Assembly (NCBI GenBank): GCA_013398615.1
Contig: VZSR01003806.1
Span: 18,841,880 to 18,905,879, forward strand
DNA length: 64,000 nt
DNA from: Brachypodius melanocephalos
Taxonomy: Eukaryota > Chordata > Aves > Passeriformes > Pycnonotidae
Reading direction: 5' to 3'
A program made the translations under genes and the position numbers. A model generated the notes under the pieces. The model was not told the origin of the DNA and did not search any database. It saw nothing but the letters and a program-made list of their open reading frames with translations. Positions 35,530-47,685 of this stretch are shown piece by piece (within the stretch, counting starts at the first letter, position 1; each line of letters begins with the position of its first letter).

Positions 35530-36010
35530 ATGTAAACACCGAATTAGTCTCCTGCAAGTTTAGGTGGTGGCAGTTCCTGAACACAGTCATATTTTGCAGA
35601 TAACAGGATTAGCTTGGATGTGGGTAATAAGTTGGTGAATCTCCCCCTGGCCATTTCTCAACACTGTGAGAGCACTAATCCTTTATGCTTTGATGTCTTC
35701 TAGTTTTCCATCAGGTGCAGCTCGGCACTTTTGTCCTGGGGCACTCGGCGCTCTTATAAGATCTCATAGTGTCCTCATTAGCTGCGCCTATTTACCCAGC
35801 CAGCCTGTTGAACCCAATTTATAGTTTATGTGATTAATTCCCAAAGTACAGTAAACCCTAGCTTTAAGGCTCTCTATTATATGACTGCATCTCATATAAG
35901 GGCAAACACTAGCTACTGCTCTTTTGTTATATGGCTTCACTATATATATAAAACTGCAATAATTTTGCTCTCGACTACACTTTAAACATCATTATGTGTA
36001 TGTTCTTTCA
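35530..36010. promoter_or_regulatory. Candidate conserved non-coding element
   Basis: Contains 'ccatcaggtgcagctcgg', two CG sites in 'gcactcggcgctcttataag', 'tcattagctgcgcc' (35775-35788) and 'gtgattaattcc'. The density of distinct words with E-box and ATTA cores, and retained CpG in a CpG-poor region, suggests selection. No open frame or repeat explains it. A similar feel extends to 36290-36480, so the regulatory block may be longer. Confidence 0.38.
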
Positions 36011-39000
36011 GACATACAGCCTGTAAAAATGTTGCAAGTTGGATCATAAAAGAACTTTCACGCACAAGAATAATTTTTTGGTTGTTTTCTGGTTTTGTTT
36101 AAAAAAATCCACGTCTTCACCATTTTATATTAAAGTTATTGATATTGTTGAATAAGTCCCGTAATTTAAAACAGTTTACCCATGGAATTGCAGATGACAA
36201 AGGCCTAGCAGTCAAAGTAGTAGCCTATAACCACTGGCACAGTTTTTTTTCTTAAACATGCGGGGTTTGTAGATAAAAGACTTGCGTTGTGAATTTTTAT
36301 GCAGTCATTTAAGTCAACTGATGACATCTGTCAGCTCTGCTGTATTTTCTCCTATTGGGATATGAACTGTGTGAGTTGGATCTCTGGTAATTTGCATGTG
36401 AAAGAACATTGTAGCTTTTTTAAAAACGGATGATCATTTCCAGCTCTCTCTCCTCATGGGTTCATAGGGAGAGGCATCCTGCTGGTCCTTTTTTAACATT
36501 TTTCCAGCCTCTAGTTTAAAAAAGAGCCCCACAGCTCCTTGGAGGTCTCAGTTACACTGGATGATCCCCACCACAGAAGCAAAACACAAAACCAGAAAAT
36601 TTCAAAGTATTTTGGCTAAGATGCTCTAAGTGCTGAGCAGGGAGGAAAAGAGAAAATCTCTGTTGAAGGCGAGCACTCAGTGGGAGCACAGGTAACCCAA
36701 GTTTTTTTGTTTAAACAAAGAGATCCAACTTGCCATACAAATACCATGTCAGAAAAACACCAAAAATACTACAAATATCAGAAGGCCAAATTGTTACTTT
36801 AAAACACTTTGCACAAATGGAAAACATCTATCTCTGGCCACTGGAAAGCTAATTTTTATTTTAAATGAGGTTTGGGGTTTTTTGGTACTCTTATTCTTGT
36901 CTGGTAACTGGCATGAGATTCCAACTGGCCACAAAATATCCTTTTTTTCCTGGTAACCTCAGGGAAGGTGGGCTGGAGCTTGGTGACCTTCCCTTAAGCT
37001 ACTTAATCAATACATCTTGAACTGGACCTGGAGGGATGAACCACCTGGAAGGGCAAGAGAATTATTCAAACCTGAAGCCCTTTTGGCCATTGGTATTTCC
37101 AATGAGACCAATCTACATTGATGCCTATCTACAAAGATTTGGTCTGGGGCATCCAACACGGATATGATCCACAGATTTATATGTATATAGAACCTTCATA
37201 TAATGTTTATTTACATGTATTAATTAGTTGTACATGAATATATATATATTTACACATAAAACAAAACAAGGAATGCTAAGGCATTTCATAGGAATAGGAA
37301 AGCTTTATGCCTCACTCTTCCCCAATTCACGTTGTTTCTGCAAAAGAAGCAGAGGGAATTCCCTTTGACTGAGCATTAGGCCCAAGATGGAAATATTTGG
37401 CTACAAGAAATTTTCATAGAAAAATAATTGATCACTGTTCTGGCATATCAGTGAGGCAATTTCTGATTTTTTTCATTGAACTTAATTTAAGCTTTTTGAG
37501 CATAACTTCAAGCTGCTTCCAACAGAGACTTTTGATGCAAATGACGTTTTCAGGTCTTGGGCAGATGTCTTGGACATGGCCGTGTACGATGGGACAACAG
37601 CATGTGCTGAATGTTTCAGCTGTTCCTGCTCACTAAGTCTGTCATTCCCTAAAAGTTTTTGACCCATAGATTGCTTGTGGGCATTTATTTCTGCACAGAG
37701 AGTTCTGGAGAGGGTCCTCTTGAAATCTTTGCAGCAATTTTTTTTTAAATGTAGAAAAAGTTTCACATAATTCACATAATATATAATTTTTATAAATAGA
37801 CATATTTAATTCAATATATAAATGGCATAAATATATTTGAAACATTTTGTGTATTTATAATTTTATAAGATAAGGAAGCATACATCACTAAAGAAGAAAC
37901 CCTTCTATTAACATTTTGAGCAAGCAGGAATAAAACAACCTGAATCAGGTCCCAGCTTCTCTGGCAGTAAAATGATATGGGTTAGTTTTTATTGTCCTAG
38001 TGACCTTATGCTAAGAAATTTATATTTCCTTTATTGAGTTGAAATGCTTTATAGGACATAGGCAGGAAACTATGACTCTTGAGCTGTCTCAGTGTACATT
38101 AAGCTACTTTTTTTGAGATACTCAATAATTGCCACTCAGAAATTGTGAACACCAGCAGTTCCGAAGTTCAAAAGCTGACCTATCACAGCAGTGCACAATA
38201 AGCATGTTTTCCTCCCTCCTCTAATGTTGAGTTTTGCATTGACTACTCTGAAGGATACATCATGCCTTGGAATATATTCAGCAAAATTAATAAGCCAAAT
38301 AAAAGAAGCAGATAACCTTATCAGTATCTCCTTGTGTCGGATCGTAGACTGAGGAAATGAGCATTTGTATGAGCTTTTATAAAACTCTGTTTCTTCAATA
38401 ATATTGCTGAGTATATAATGGGAAATGAAAAAAGGAGATTGCATATGTAATGGAAATTTTCTGATTTGTATTCAAAATGCATGTTCACAGATACTTTGTA
38501 ATATTTACCAGTTCTAGTGAGCAGCACCTTGTTTCTCAATACTCCATAAAAAAATGACCCACAATGAGCTTTCAGTAAATTAATGATCCATAAATAAGAA
38601 ATATATTGCAGGGTTTTTTGCAAAAGTTTCAGCTGAGATATTCAAGAATATGTAATAAATTTAAGGTTTTAAATATTTACTTAGGTATCATAGGGAGTGA
38701 TTTATTTCTTTCTACAGTAAGTATCCTGTTGGTCCTGGTGATGTCAAAAAGTTCCCCCTGTGGGAATGGTGTCAAAGCACTGGTATGAAAAAATTATGTA
38801 TTATTGCAATAAAATTCCTTGTAATCTTAGTACTGCAGGTGCTGTGAGTAGAAAATTTAATACAAAGGGCAGCAAAGATTATTGATACAATAATAACAAA
38901 AGAAGAAAAGTGTTTCATATGTTTAAAATGGTTTTCATCCAATGATCTCTTGGGGCTTTATAAAGGAATTTGGATGACAATGCCACTACCCCAAAAAACC

Positions 39001-39398
39001 ACAAGTAGCAGCACTGTTCCAGAACACACAATGAATTGTTTGGAACCAAATATCAGGAAAAACTCTCCTGTCTCTAAGCCCCATGTTATTGCAGATTGCA
39101 CCAATAAATCTGAAATTACAAACTAACAATTAACATTTATTTCTTTGTGGGGAAAATCTTCAGGGTAGCTTGTTCTTGGAAAATTTATTTTTGCTACTAT
39201 TTTTCATGTCCTTCCTGGAAACTGAAGATTCTGGTGTAGGTACTGGATCTCATGGTCTTTCTGAAATACAGTGTGTAATCTGTGCCCACCTCTAATGGTG
39301 ATTGAAAATCTACTTAAGATCAGCTCTTAGTGTCAAGAGTAACCAAGCAGATTGTACCATAATTGGTACATATTTATTGTCTGGAGGCAGCCTAAGTA
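36011..39398. other. Single-copy AT-rich DNA
   Basis: Very AT-rich around 37180-37260 and 37770-37870. An octamer-like ATGCAAAT occurs at 37535-37542. A 97-codon minus-strand frame at 37482-37775 ends in a poly-T context on the + strand and is not recognised. No mobile element identified. Confidence 0.5.
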
Positions 39399-39535
39399 GA
39401 ATCACAGCACCATGGAGTGTCCTGAGCTGGAAGGGACCCACAAGAACCATCAAGTCCAACTTCTGGCCCTGCACAGGAAAATTCCAATAATCCCACAATA
39501 GTGGACAATAGTCCTTTGCTTAAAAAAAACCCCGC
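39399..39535 (-). mobile_element. CR1 LINE 3' end fragment
   Basis: 'agaatcacagcaccatggag', 'gagctggaagggacccacaa', 'accatcaagtccaacttctg' and 'gccctgcacaggaaaattcc' fit the CR1 subfamily with 'ctggccctgcacagg'. Same subfamily as the copy at 50226. Confidence 0.93.
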
Positions 39536-40929
39536 AGACCCTTCCCTTCTGAATCCACAGGGCAATTTTAATATACATTTTCAATCTTTATTTAAGGAAA
39601 CAATATATATTCTCTTCCTTTCATCTCCTTTTATTTCTCCTCTTTTCTAGATTATTTTTCATCTACTGAAACCAATGTTTGTTTAGTGGTCAAGGACTTA
39701 TGTTGAATGATGATAAATTCAGTCTTCAACAGTGCCAATTATGAGGGATCAAAAACATTCTGTGGTCCATAATCTTTAGTTATGAAATATATTTTAAAAG
39801 CTCATCTGAATCCATCTGCACATTCTATCAAATTTCAAAAGTCTTAGCTGTTACAGGACAATCTCCATTTCAAATCTTTCCAAAGCAATTCCCTTTGTTT
39901 ATGGCCTACATGTCCTTGCAGCCAATGAAAGGGGGTGTTGTAATGTTCTCCAAGTCACACCTCTTCCTTTTTCCCACATTCTTGCTCTTTGACATGAGGA
40001 AAATCATACTAAAAAATCCTTATGGCTTGCTATGATAGTTTAGGGCCAGATCCTATCAGCTTAATTTGCTCAGGGAATGTTCACTATGTCCATTGGTTAA
40101 GGCAGGTGCTATTCCCTGTGTTCAGATTACATGTCTGGACGTTTTCCCTATCAGTGGAAACCCAAAGGTACATCCACAAAAGAACATTTAATTTTTATGA
40201 CTAAGTAGACTGTGAATATGCACAGACATGCACACTTCTACTCTGCAGAAAGCCTCTTTCATGGGATCACTGAGGAGGTAAGAGTTTATTTAATATTAAA
40301 AAAAAAGGGTTATAGAATTTGGACAGGGTACAAGTAATATCTAATAATTTCCCAAAGTATTTCTTACTTTTATCTGTTTACTTCCCCAGGGCAAATGTAT
40401 CGTGACTATTCTAGTTTGCATTATCCCTGACAACATGCAGGAGGATAAAAAGGATGGAGCTTTGCATCTCTTGCTCATGCATGTTGTGGTCAGCCCAAGC
40501 CATGCTAATAAAATTCTGAGCTGTCTCGTCATATGCATAGCTACAAACTAATAGGATAAAATACAGACAGAGAAGCTGACAGGGAAATGGAAATGGAAGG
40601 CTCTAAAAATATTTTAATGCACTGAGATGGCTTTGGGAGGACAGTAGGAATGAATTGGACAGTGGGTGTTGAAAGTGACAGCTCCACTGCTGTGAGAAGC
40701 AGTATCAGCTCATGCAGCATCAGCCACTTTTCAGTCTTCTTCACATTACCCATGCTGATGGCTTTTGTTCCTAGAGGGTGGGGGCTAATCTGTCCTATCC
40801 ATTGTGGATAGTTCCTATAAATTATTTTGGTAGTTTCTCTGTGACTCATAACACACAGAATAACAATAAATTTCTGTTCAAATTTCTGTTTAGATTTTGC
40901 TTCAAAAGTGGTCTACATGAAATCAGAGA
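39536..40929. other. Single-copy DNA, nothing recognised
   Basis: No repeat family, RNA or coding signal. A 102-codon minus-strand frame at 40541-40849 matches nothing known to me. Confidence 0.5.
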
Positions 40930-42130
40930 ATCACTGTCTAAAATTTTGATAGAATCACCCGGATCACCCTGTCTTTTCCCATCAAGCTGCTTTCTCAGCA
41001 TTCCCAGTCTGTCCTGGCACATGGAGTTATTTCTTTCTGTTCCAAGTATTTGGCATTTTCCTTTCCTGAACTCCAGGAGATCCCCACTGTGCCATTTCTT
41101 CATCTTCCCTGAATGGAAGCATGACCACTTTGCACATCAACTACTCCTTCCAATTTTGTACCATTGGCAGACTTGCATCTGTTCATCTTGGCCATTCAAA
41201 ATGATTAACAGCATTGGCCCAGCAGTGACCCTTGGGTGCTGTGACAAGCCTCATCCTGGCCTTTGTGCTGCCAGTCATAACCCCCCTGAGGCTGGGAGAC
41301 TGGCTAACTTTCAATCCACCTCACTGTCCACTGAACTATTTTATTCTTGATCTACTTGCCTGTGGTGGTGATGTCAGACACCATGAAAAGCTTTCTCAGA
41401 GTTGAAATGAACAATACCCACTGCTCCCTCCTTGTCTTATTAGTTTCAGTGCAGACAGCCATCCAGTTGAGGAGGAATGTTTTTCCCTCCATGTGTGTGT
41501 GTTCCCTACACTTTACTGCCTCCTTGTCCTTCATATGTTTGCAAGAGGTTTCCAGGATGAGTTGTCCCATCACCCTTGCAGGCTGATCAATCTCTGCTTT
41601 CCTGGGTCCTCATTCTTTCTGGAAGATAAGCGTGAAATTTGTTCTTTTCCAGACCTCAGGGATATCTGTCAGTGGCCACGACCTTTCAAAGGTTGTTGAG
41701 AATGAGCACCCAGCTGTCTCAATACTCCTGGGACATCTCACCAGGTCTTCTGGGCTTGGATGTATCCACTTGTATACAAGTTCCCTATGCTGGTCCTCAT
41801 CCACTGATGGTCAGTCTTCCTTGTTCCAAATTTCCCTTTTGGTTTCTGAGACTGCTCAAGACAAATCTTATCAAGAAAAATCAAGGAAAATGTGGAGTTT
41901 GTTTCCCAGCTTTTTCTGTGTCATCTGTCACCAGATCCCCTGCCCCATTCAGCGCCAAACCCACATTTTTCCTGATCTTTCTTCCCATGGAAGCCCTTTC
42001 TGATGATCTTAATATGTTTGGTGAGAACCAACTTCCATGTGAATTACCAGTTCTGATCCCTGGGTGCTCTGACAGTGTCACTATATTCCTCCTGAGTACC
42101 CATATATGCGAACTGATGACAACTATCATT
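40930..42130 (-). mobile_element. CR1 ORF2 relic: decayed reverse transcriptase domain
   Basis: Pieces of CR1 ORF2 lie in order on the minus strand in several frames. From high to low coordinate: linker (about 41885-41990, 'LNGAGDLVTDDTEKA'); RT finger region (about 41613-41700, 'FERSWPLTDIPEVWKRTNF'); RT middle (about 41450-41570, 'LILETSCKHMKDKEAV', then 'HMEGKTFLLNW'); the PQGS region (about 41215-41250, 'QHPRVTAGP'); the FADD box (41160-41171, now S-A-N-G, followed by 'TKLEGVVD'); and a post-RT part (about 40990-41070, 'LEFRKGKCQIL', 'ERNNSM'). Frameshifts and stops separate the pieces and the catalytic Asp pair is gone, so it cannot be active. The 3' UTR is not attached. Confidence 0.9.
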
Positions 42131-43655
42131 TGTACCCTTCTATTTTACTTATTTTCATAAATTCAGACCATATCAACTCTATGAATATGAAACATTGTTT
42201 TTATCATGATTTATTAGGGTACTGACGTCATAAGCAGCCTTGGGCAAGAACTGGATATTTTGCTTTACACAGTTAGTTCTTCTTGGTTCTTCCAAAATGG
42301 TTTTTCTATTAAGTAAAACTGTAAAAAATAATGTTATGAGGGCATCGAAAAAAAAGCTATCACAGAAAAATTCTTTTATTTTGTCTTTCCTAAACCTAAT
42401 ATCCTTCCCCACAACATTGCTTGCTTTCTAGAAAGTAATCTCAAATAAGAGGATGGAAATATTTCATTTTGAGATTAGGGGAAAATAAAAAATCAATGAA
42501 ATTGACAGTTTGAAAAAAGTCTTAATTTTTGATGATAATGGAATTGTCTTTTTAATGTATATATAAGCAATTTCCAACCTGCAGTAAAAAAAATTACTTA
42601 AGAAGAAATCCAAAGACTATAATAACTGTGTCCCAAACCATAATTTAACTAACAGCAGCAGACCCTTCTTCATGTCCTAATAAGCTTCTCCTTCTTTCAT
42701 AAATATTTCAATCCCTTTGAAGAAAATTAACAGTAGAATACAAAAGCACAATGCAATAATTTATTTCCATATATACACTTGTATATAGTTGTATAAGCAT
42801 CAATTTGCTAGGAACTCTACGAATAAATAGAGATGTAGGTATATGTGCAGTCTTACTGAAAAAAAAAAAAGCATTTTTTGCAAAGTACAAAGTCATTGTC
42901 CTCTAACCTAGTTCCTAAAATGCTGTAGACTGTAGTAGACAAGGTCTGTGCCTGTAGGGAGAATTTCTTTCCATCCCAACTTTCCATGTCTTCCTAGGGC
43001 ATGTCGTCTTCCACCTCAGAAACTTTGCCTGACTTTTCCAGTTTTCTCCTCCTCATTCAGGCTTAATCCATTTCTCATCTGCTCTACCTCCCTATGGCAT
43101 TTCTTCTGCTCCCACCACAGACGTTCATAAGTCACAGTCTTTAAGCAACTGTTTTTCTCAGCCATGCCCATGCAACTGACATGTCCTGCTTGGGGGAGCA
43201 TTTCCTTCTTGCATGCTTTATAACACACTTTCAGTGATTTTGCCATTTTACAGCCTTTTGCCAAGTGCTCTGTCTTTTCCAGTTCTGTTACTCGCACCAT
43301 TTGTCAGAGTGGTTCAAAACAAAGAAAGGATTTTTGGGGCCATCCCAGATTGTAATTACCGGTGCCAAGAGAGGCTGCTTCCTTCCTCTTCTTGGTTCAA
43401 GCTTAATTTCATCTTTTTTGAAAGGTAAATTAGAAGAAAAAGCCTATCTCTTGACATTTGTGGTTTTTGAATTGTCCTACTGATTTCATTTTAAGGATTC
43501 CATGTACTATTTTCCACAGAAGCATACTAGAACATCCCTGAAATAAATTGCAGTAAATGAGACAGAAACTGTGGAATAGTCTGTGTTATGGGCCACATTC
43601 ATGTACAAAAATAAAGATCTAGTGGCTAAAATGTTTGTTCATTTTCTATAAAATG
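42131..43655. other. Unassigned DNA with a 94-codon minus-strand frame
   Basis: No CR1 blocks recognised. The region 42940-43310 is CT-rich on the + strand and holds a clean 94-codon minus-strand frame (43016-43300), rich in Lys and Glu with several Cys. It might be part of an unrecognised retroelement or chance. The rest is AT-rich single-copy DNA. Confidence 0.4.
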
Positions 43656-43855
43656 GAATGGAATGGAATGGAATGGAGTGGAATGGAATGGAGTGGAATG
43701 GAATGGAATGGAATGGAATGGAATGGAATGGAATGGAATGGAATGGAGTGGAACGGAACAGAACGGAACGGAACGGAACGGAACGGAACGGAACGGAACA
43801 GAATAGAATAGAATAGAATAGAATAGAATAGAATAGAATAGAATAGAATAGAATA
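43656..43855. repeat. 200-bp pentanucleotide array in three blocks
   Basis: Forty consecutive pentamers with no indel: 19 GAATG units (three are GAGTG), 10 GAACG/GAACA units (43751-43800), then 11 GAATA units (43801-43855). It abuts a CR1 3' terminus. Because the unit is 5 bp and contains no stop on the minus strand, frames of 90-141 codons appear there (Phe-His-Ser-Ile-Pro repeats); they are artefacts. Confidence 0.98.
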
Positions 43856-43935
43856 ATAGAGCAGAATAATCCAATTGGAATGGACCTACAATGACCATCT
43901 AGTTCACCATTTCTGTGTTGTTTCCTGGCCTTTGT
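43856..43935 (-). mobile_element. CR1 LINE 3' terminus next to pentamer array
   Basis: 'agcagaataatccaattgga', 'atggacctacaatgaccatc' and 'tagttcaccatttctg' match a diverged CR1 end in reverse complement. The pentamer array occupies the place where the CR1 terminal ATTCTATG repeats should be. Confidence 0.78.
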
Positions 43936-44529
43936 TGGTCTCATTTTGAATTCGGCTTTTGGAAACATCAAGATACCAACATTTATTTCTGCAACATTAT
44001 TATGCCCTGATAGGTCACACCAAGAGGGAAGTGTTCCTACTTTTAACTTCCTGTATCTTTTCAATGCTATTTATAAATCTCAAAACATCAATACACCTTG
44101 GTTTCTAAAATGCCAACTATGCCGCTTGTCTTGGCTATACATCAGGTGGCTTCATTAAAAAAAATCTTTTGTCTCGAAAATGTGGCCATGGAAAATACAG
44201 ATCAAGCTGATCTAAGATGATAATGACCTTGTCTATTTGTGCACAGGTACCTAAAGAAACCAATCTCAGGGATATGAGTCAATCTCTTTAGAGAGGCCTG
44301 TGGAGGGAGAGCTTTGTTTTTCATTCTCAGCTCGACATGTGGCTGTTCCTACACTCACTGCAGAATGTCCCTCAGAATAGGCTCACTTAAGGTCCCTTTT
44401 GTGTCTGAACCATTGTGTCTCAACATGCTGACCTCTTCCATTCCATTTCAGAGCTGAGCATTTAACACAAGTTCCAAAGACCACTTGAGTCTCCTTGGCC
44501 ACTGTGAACAGGGTTTCTGTAACATTTCT
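43936..44529. other. Single-copy DNA, nothing recognised
   Basis: No repeat or gene identified. Confidence 0.5.
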
Positions 44530-44902
44530 CCCAGGTAACAAATGACAGGGTAAGAGGAAATGGCCTCAAGTCACACCAGGGGAGGTTTAGATTGGATTTT
44601 AGGGAAAATTTCTTCACTCAAAGGGTTGTCAAACCTTGGCACAGGGTCCTCATGGAATTAGTGGAGTCACCACTCCTTTAGCAATTTAAAAGACGTGAGA
44701 ATGTTGCACTTGGGAACATGGGTTAGTGGTGAACATTTCAATGTTTGACGTTCTTGAAGTTTATTCATATTTGAACACCATAAACTAAATTGTTTCACTA
44801 CAACAACTTTCTCAGCAGTTCAGGAGACCCCCAATGGTAGGAGGGTTGGAACTAAATTATCTTTGAGGTCTCTTACAACTCAAATCATTCTGTGATTCAA
44901 GA
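44530..44902 (+). mobile_element. CR1 LINE 3' portion with internal insertion
   Basis: Sense order: 'cccaggtaacaaatgacagg', 'gaggaaatggcctcaagtca', 'ggggaggtttagattggatt', 'tcttcactcaaagggttgtc', 'tggagtcaccactcctttag' and, at the end, 'ggttggaactaaattatctt' with 'attctgtgattc'. About 80 bp of foreign AT-rich sequence (roughly 44752-44832) interrupts it before the last 70 bp. Confidence 0.93.
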
Positions 44903-45099
44903 AAAATGTAAGGTAAAAGTTCAGTTGATATCTTGATGAATCTGCTTTTGACACTGCACCCTGGAGAATATGACTTTCCATTGTCAAATAGGAGCAAAGA
45001 ATGGTGAAGGAACCATCAGCCAATGTTTATGCAGTTCTTTGAAGCTGGAAAATGCTTCTCCATGCTTTTTATTTTAATTTTTTTTCCGTCCCCAAATTC

Positions 45100-45640
45100 T
45101 GGCAGGCATTTAAATGGGACATTTTTGCCCAAAGCGCTATTTTAGCCTTTTATTTTACACAGCTAAATTAGACATTTTGTTCCATTCTCTAAAAAATAAT
45201 AATTAAAAGAATAAAACTGTCTGATTTGATTGCTAATATGCAGTGAAAGCTTAAGCTAGCTAATAATTGCTAATATACTACTTAGAGCTTCCTCTGACTC
45301 ACAGCCAATTGCAGAGGGCAAGTCAAAACAGCCTTGGATAAATAATTAAAGCATTTAAAGATGTTAGGCTTATATTTTGATCCTAATCTGTAGCTAGTAT
45401 AAATCTGCCCGGCTCGGTGGAGTGAGTGGAGCTGCAAAAACTGAAGATTGGGTCTTATTTTTCAGACTTCCCTAGGTCATAAGTGGGTAGAGTTTGTATT
45501 TATTAATATTTCTGCTTCCAGTTATTTATTTCTCATTGGCTGATAATTTCTGATGTTTATTTGAATGGGATTAAATGTAGATTATTATCCTTTAATTTCT
45601 GTACCTGCTACAGAGGCGAATTCAGGTGGCACTGGAACAG
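45100..45640. promoter_or_regulatory. Candidate conserved non-coding element
   Basis: Clustered ATTA/TAAT cores ('aataattaaaag', 'agctagctaataattgc', 'aaataattaaagc', 'tttattaatatttc') lie with 'cccggctcggtgg', a rare CpG-bearing word here, and 'ttcaggtggcactgg' with an E-box-like core. No repeat family explains the block. Enhancer function is inferred from motif density only. Confidence 0.35.
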
Positions 45641-47585
45641 ACAAAATTGTATTTTTTGACATGGATCGGTGTCATATAACTTTGTCTGTCTGATAGACTA
45701 ACATCCAGACCTGAGCTACACATCCTGGGTTCCTTTTAGGATTAGTGGTGCTGAAAAGATGCCTCAAAGATTTAACTCACCATTCTCCTCACAAACTTCT
45801 AAAGTATCTCAGACAATCTGAGCTCTGGAAGCACCTGTTTCTGTCTGCTGTCTATTAATTAGAGAATACAGCTAATTTACACATTATTGTCAATTTTATT
45901 TTCTCTTAATGAAGGTAAGATGACTTTTTTTGCCACTGAACAATCTTGTCACTAGAGTGCATTTGGCTTTACACAAGGCCTTTGCCCAAAATGGTGTAGC
46001 CTAAAGGAAACCTCACTGCTCACAGGAGCAGAGAGACAACAGATGTAAAACTCTTCTCTGTGGTAGTAAATTGCTTTGACTACTCAACAGACAGGTTACA
46101 ACTTTCACCTTCTTCTCTTTGCTTGCCTTCTTCCAAAGTTTTCCTGTGTTTACCTGAAATTAGCATAGTTTTCTCCACATTTATCAGGTACCTTGAATAC
46201 CAGTGAGGATTTCCTTAGCTCTGCTATAACACAAGGCTCTGTAGGGGCAGGTCAAGGCAGTGGACTATGGACCAGACTAGGACCAGTGACAGCATCATTC
46301 CCTTATCCCATAATTATATCCTCATTGACAGGAATACAGAAGTCTGTCAGTGGCCAGAAAATGGCCAGGACTCCCTGTTTTGCTTTGCCTCCAAACTTTG
46401 ATTGTCCATTATTATTACTATCCTGGGGAAACACATAGTGGATAAATGCCACTCAGAGGACCTTTCTGGTAATCTCCCACCGTTTGAGTAGAAGCAGGAT
46501 CAGGAAATTCAGATCTCCAGGGCTTTTTAATCTTCACTTTCCCTGTGTTGCCAGAAAAGCCCCAAATCTTACAGAGGCAACACTGAATTTTTCCTGCAGT
46601 CCTCTGAGTGTTTGAGCTACTCATTTTCTGACAGCCTTAAGGGGAATGTATTGGCTGCCAAATGGAGCTGGTTTTGCTTTAGGGCTTTAGGGCTACACAT
46701 ACTCCTGTTGCTTAAATTGTGGCCTACAAGGAGCATTCAGAGCAAGAATAACATGAGATAGGGCTGCTGCATTCTGGAAAGTTGAGATTGTCTTGAGATA
46801 ATGGGTTCTGGGGTCAGAGCAACGTGGTTTTTTGGCAATGAGCATACTTCATTCAGCACTTTGTACCTTTGCTACATAAAAGGCACAAAATCAAAGGAGT
46901 TTAAGAATGAAGTCAAACATAATTTGGTCAATATAAATGCAATTTAAACTGAAATACAGTGAACCTTTCGTACTAGTTATGGTGATCATGAGTACAGCAT
47001 TTAGGGATAATCAAAATGGCAAATCTGCTTTTATTTTGAGCAAACACATATTTCACCCCACCCAGATATCTCAGTTCCACCATCCACCTAAGCACAGCGA
47101 TTGAACAGTTTTTGTCAGAAGGGATAAAATCCAGCAAATCACATCTGGATCTAAATCCAGATTTCTATGTTAGCCTAGCATAAAACCAAAAGTTATTTGA
47201 GATAGATCCAAATCAGAAAACAGAGTTGTATCTACTCTGGCATGACCTGAATTCATCTCTGCTGCAGATACAGCATTGAAAGGGTAATAATGGGGAGATT
47301 ATACTCAAATTAACAATTCCTGTGAAGACAATTCTATCCACTCATCCTTAGTAAAGATCCTCAATAAGAACACAGAGGCATTCAAGGTCAACCCTCTCCA
47401 AGCAGAATTGCAAACACAAGGGTTCTGAAATTTTCAGAATTACAGACTCAGGAATCTCCATTTTGTGAAAAACTTCCAAACGTGGTGTTGTTTTCCTCAT
47501 ATCTCAGTGTCTGTGACTTACTACATATGTACTATGTATGTGCTACTACCTGAATTGTGTTAGGAATCAGAACTAGACACTCATC
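45641..47585. other. Single-copy DNA, nothing recognised
   Basis: No repeat, RNA or exon identified. Open frames are under 85 codons. Confidence 0.5.
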
Positions 47586-47685
47586 CACAGAATCATAAAA
47601 TCATAGAATGGGTTGGGATGGAAGGGTCCTTAGAGCTTATCTAGTTCCAACCCACTGCCAAGGACAGGGACACATAGAACTCTTT
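47586..47685 (-). mobile_element. CR1 LINE 3' end fragment
   Basis: 'cacagaatcataaaatcata', 'gaatgggttgggatggaagg', 'ccaacccactgccaagga' and 'cagggacacatag' form a short CR1 tail with two terminal repeats kept. Confidence 0.93.

Noticed and set aside
37535..37542. Octamer ATGCAAAT
   Set aside because: An isolated 8-mer, expected about once per 64 kb by chance, without other motifs around it.
40778..42160. Plus-strand frames of 123-190 codons
   Set aside because: They are antisense shadows of the CR1 ORF2 relic on the minus strand.
43626..44064. 90- and 141-codon frames of Phe-His-Ser-Ile-Pro type repeats
   Set aside because: They translate the pentamer array. All three frames of a stop-free pentamer repeat are open.
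46671..46692. Telomere-like 'tttagggctttaggg'
   Set aside because: Only two imperfect units, with the wrong spacing for TTAGGG repeats.
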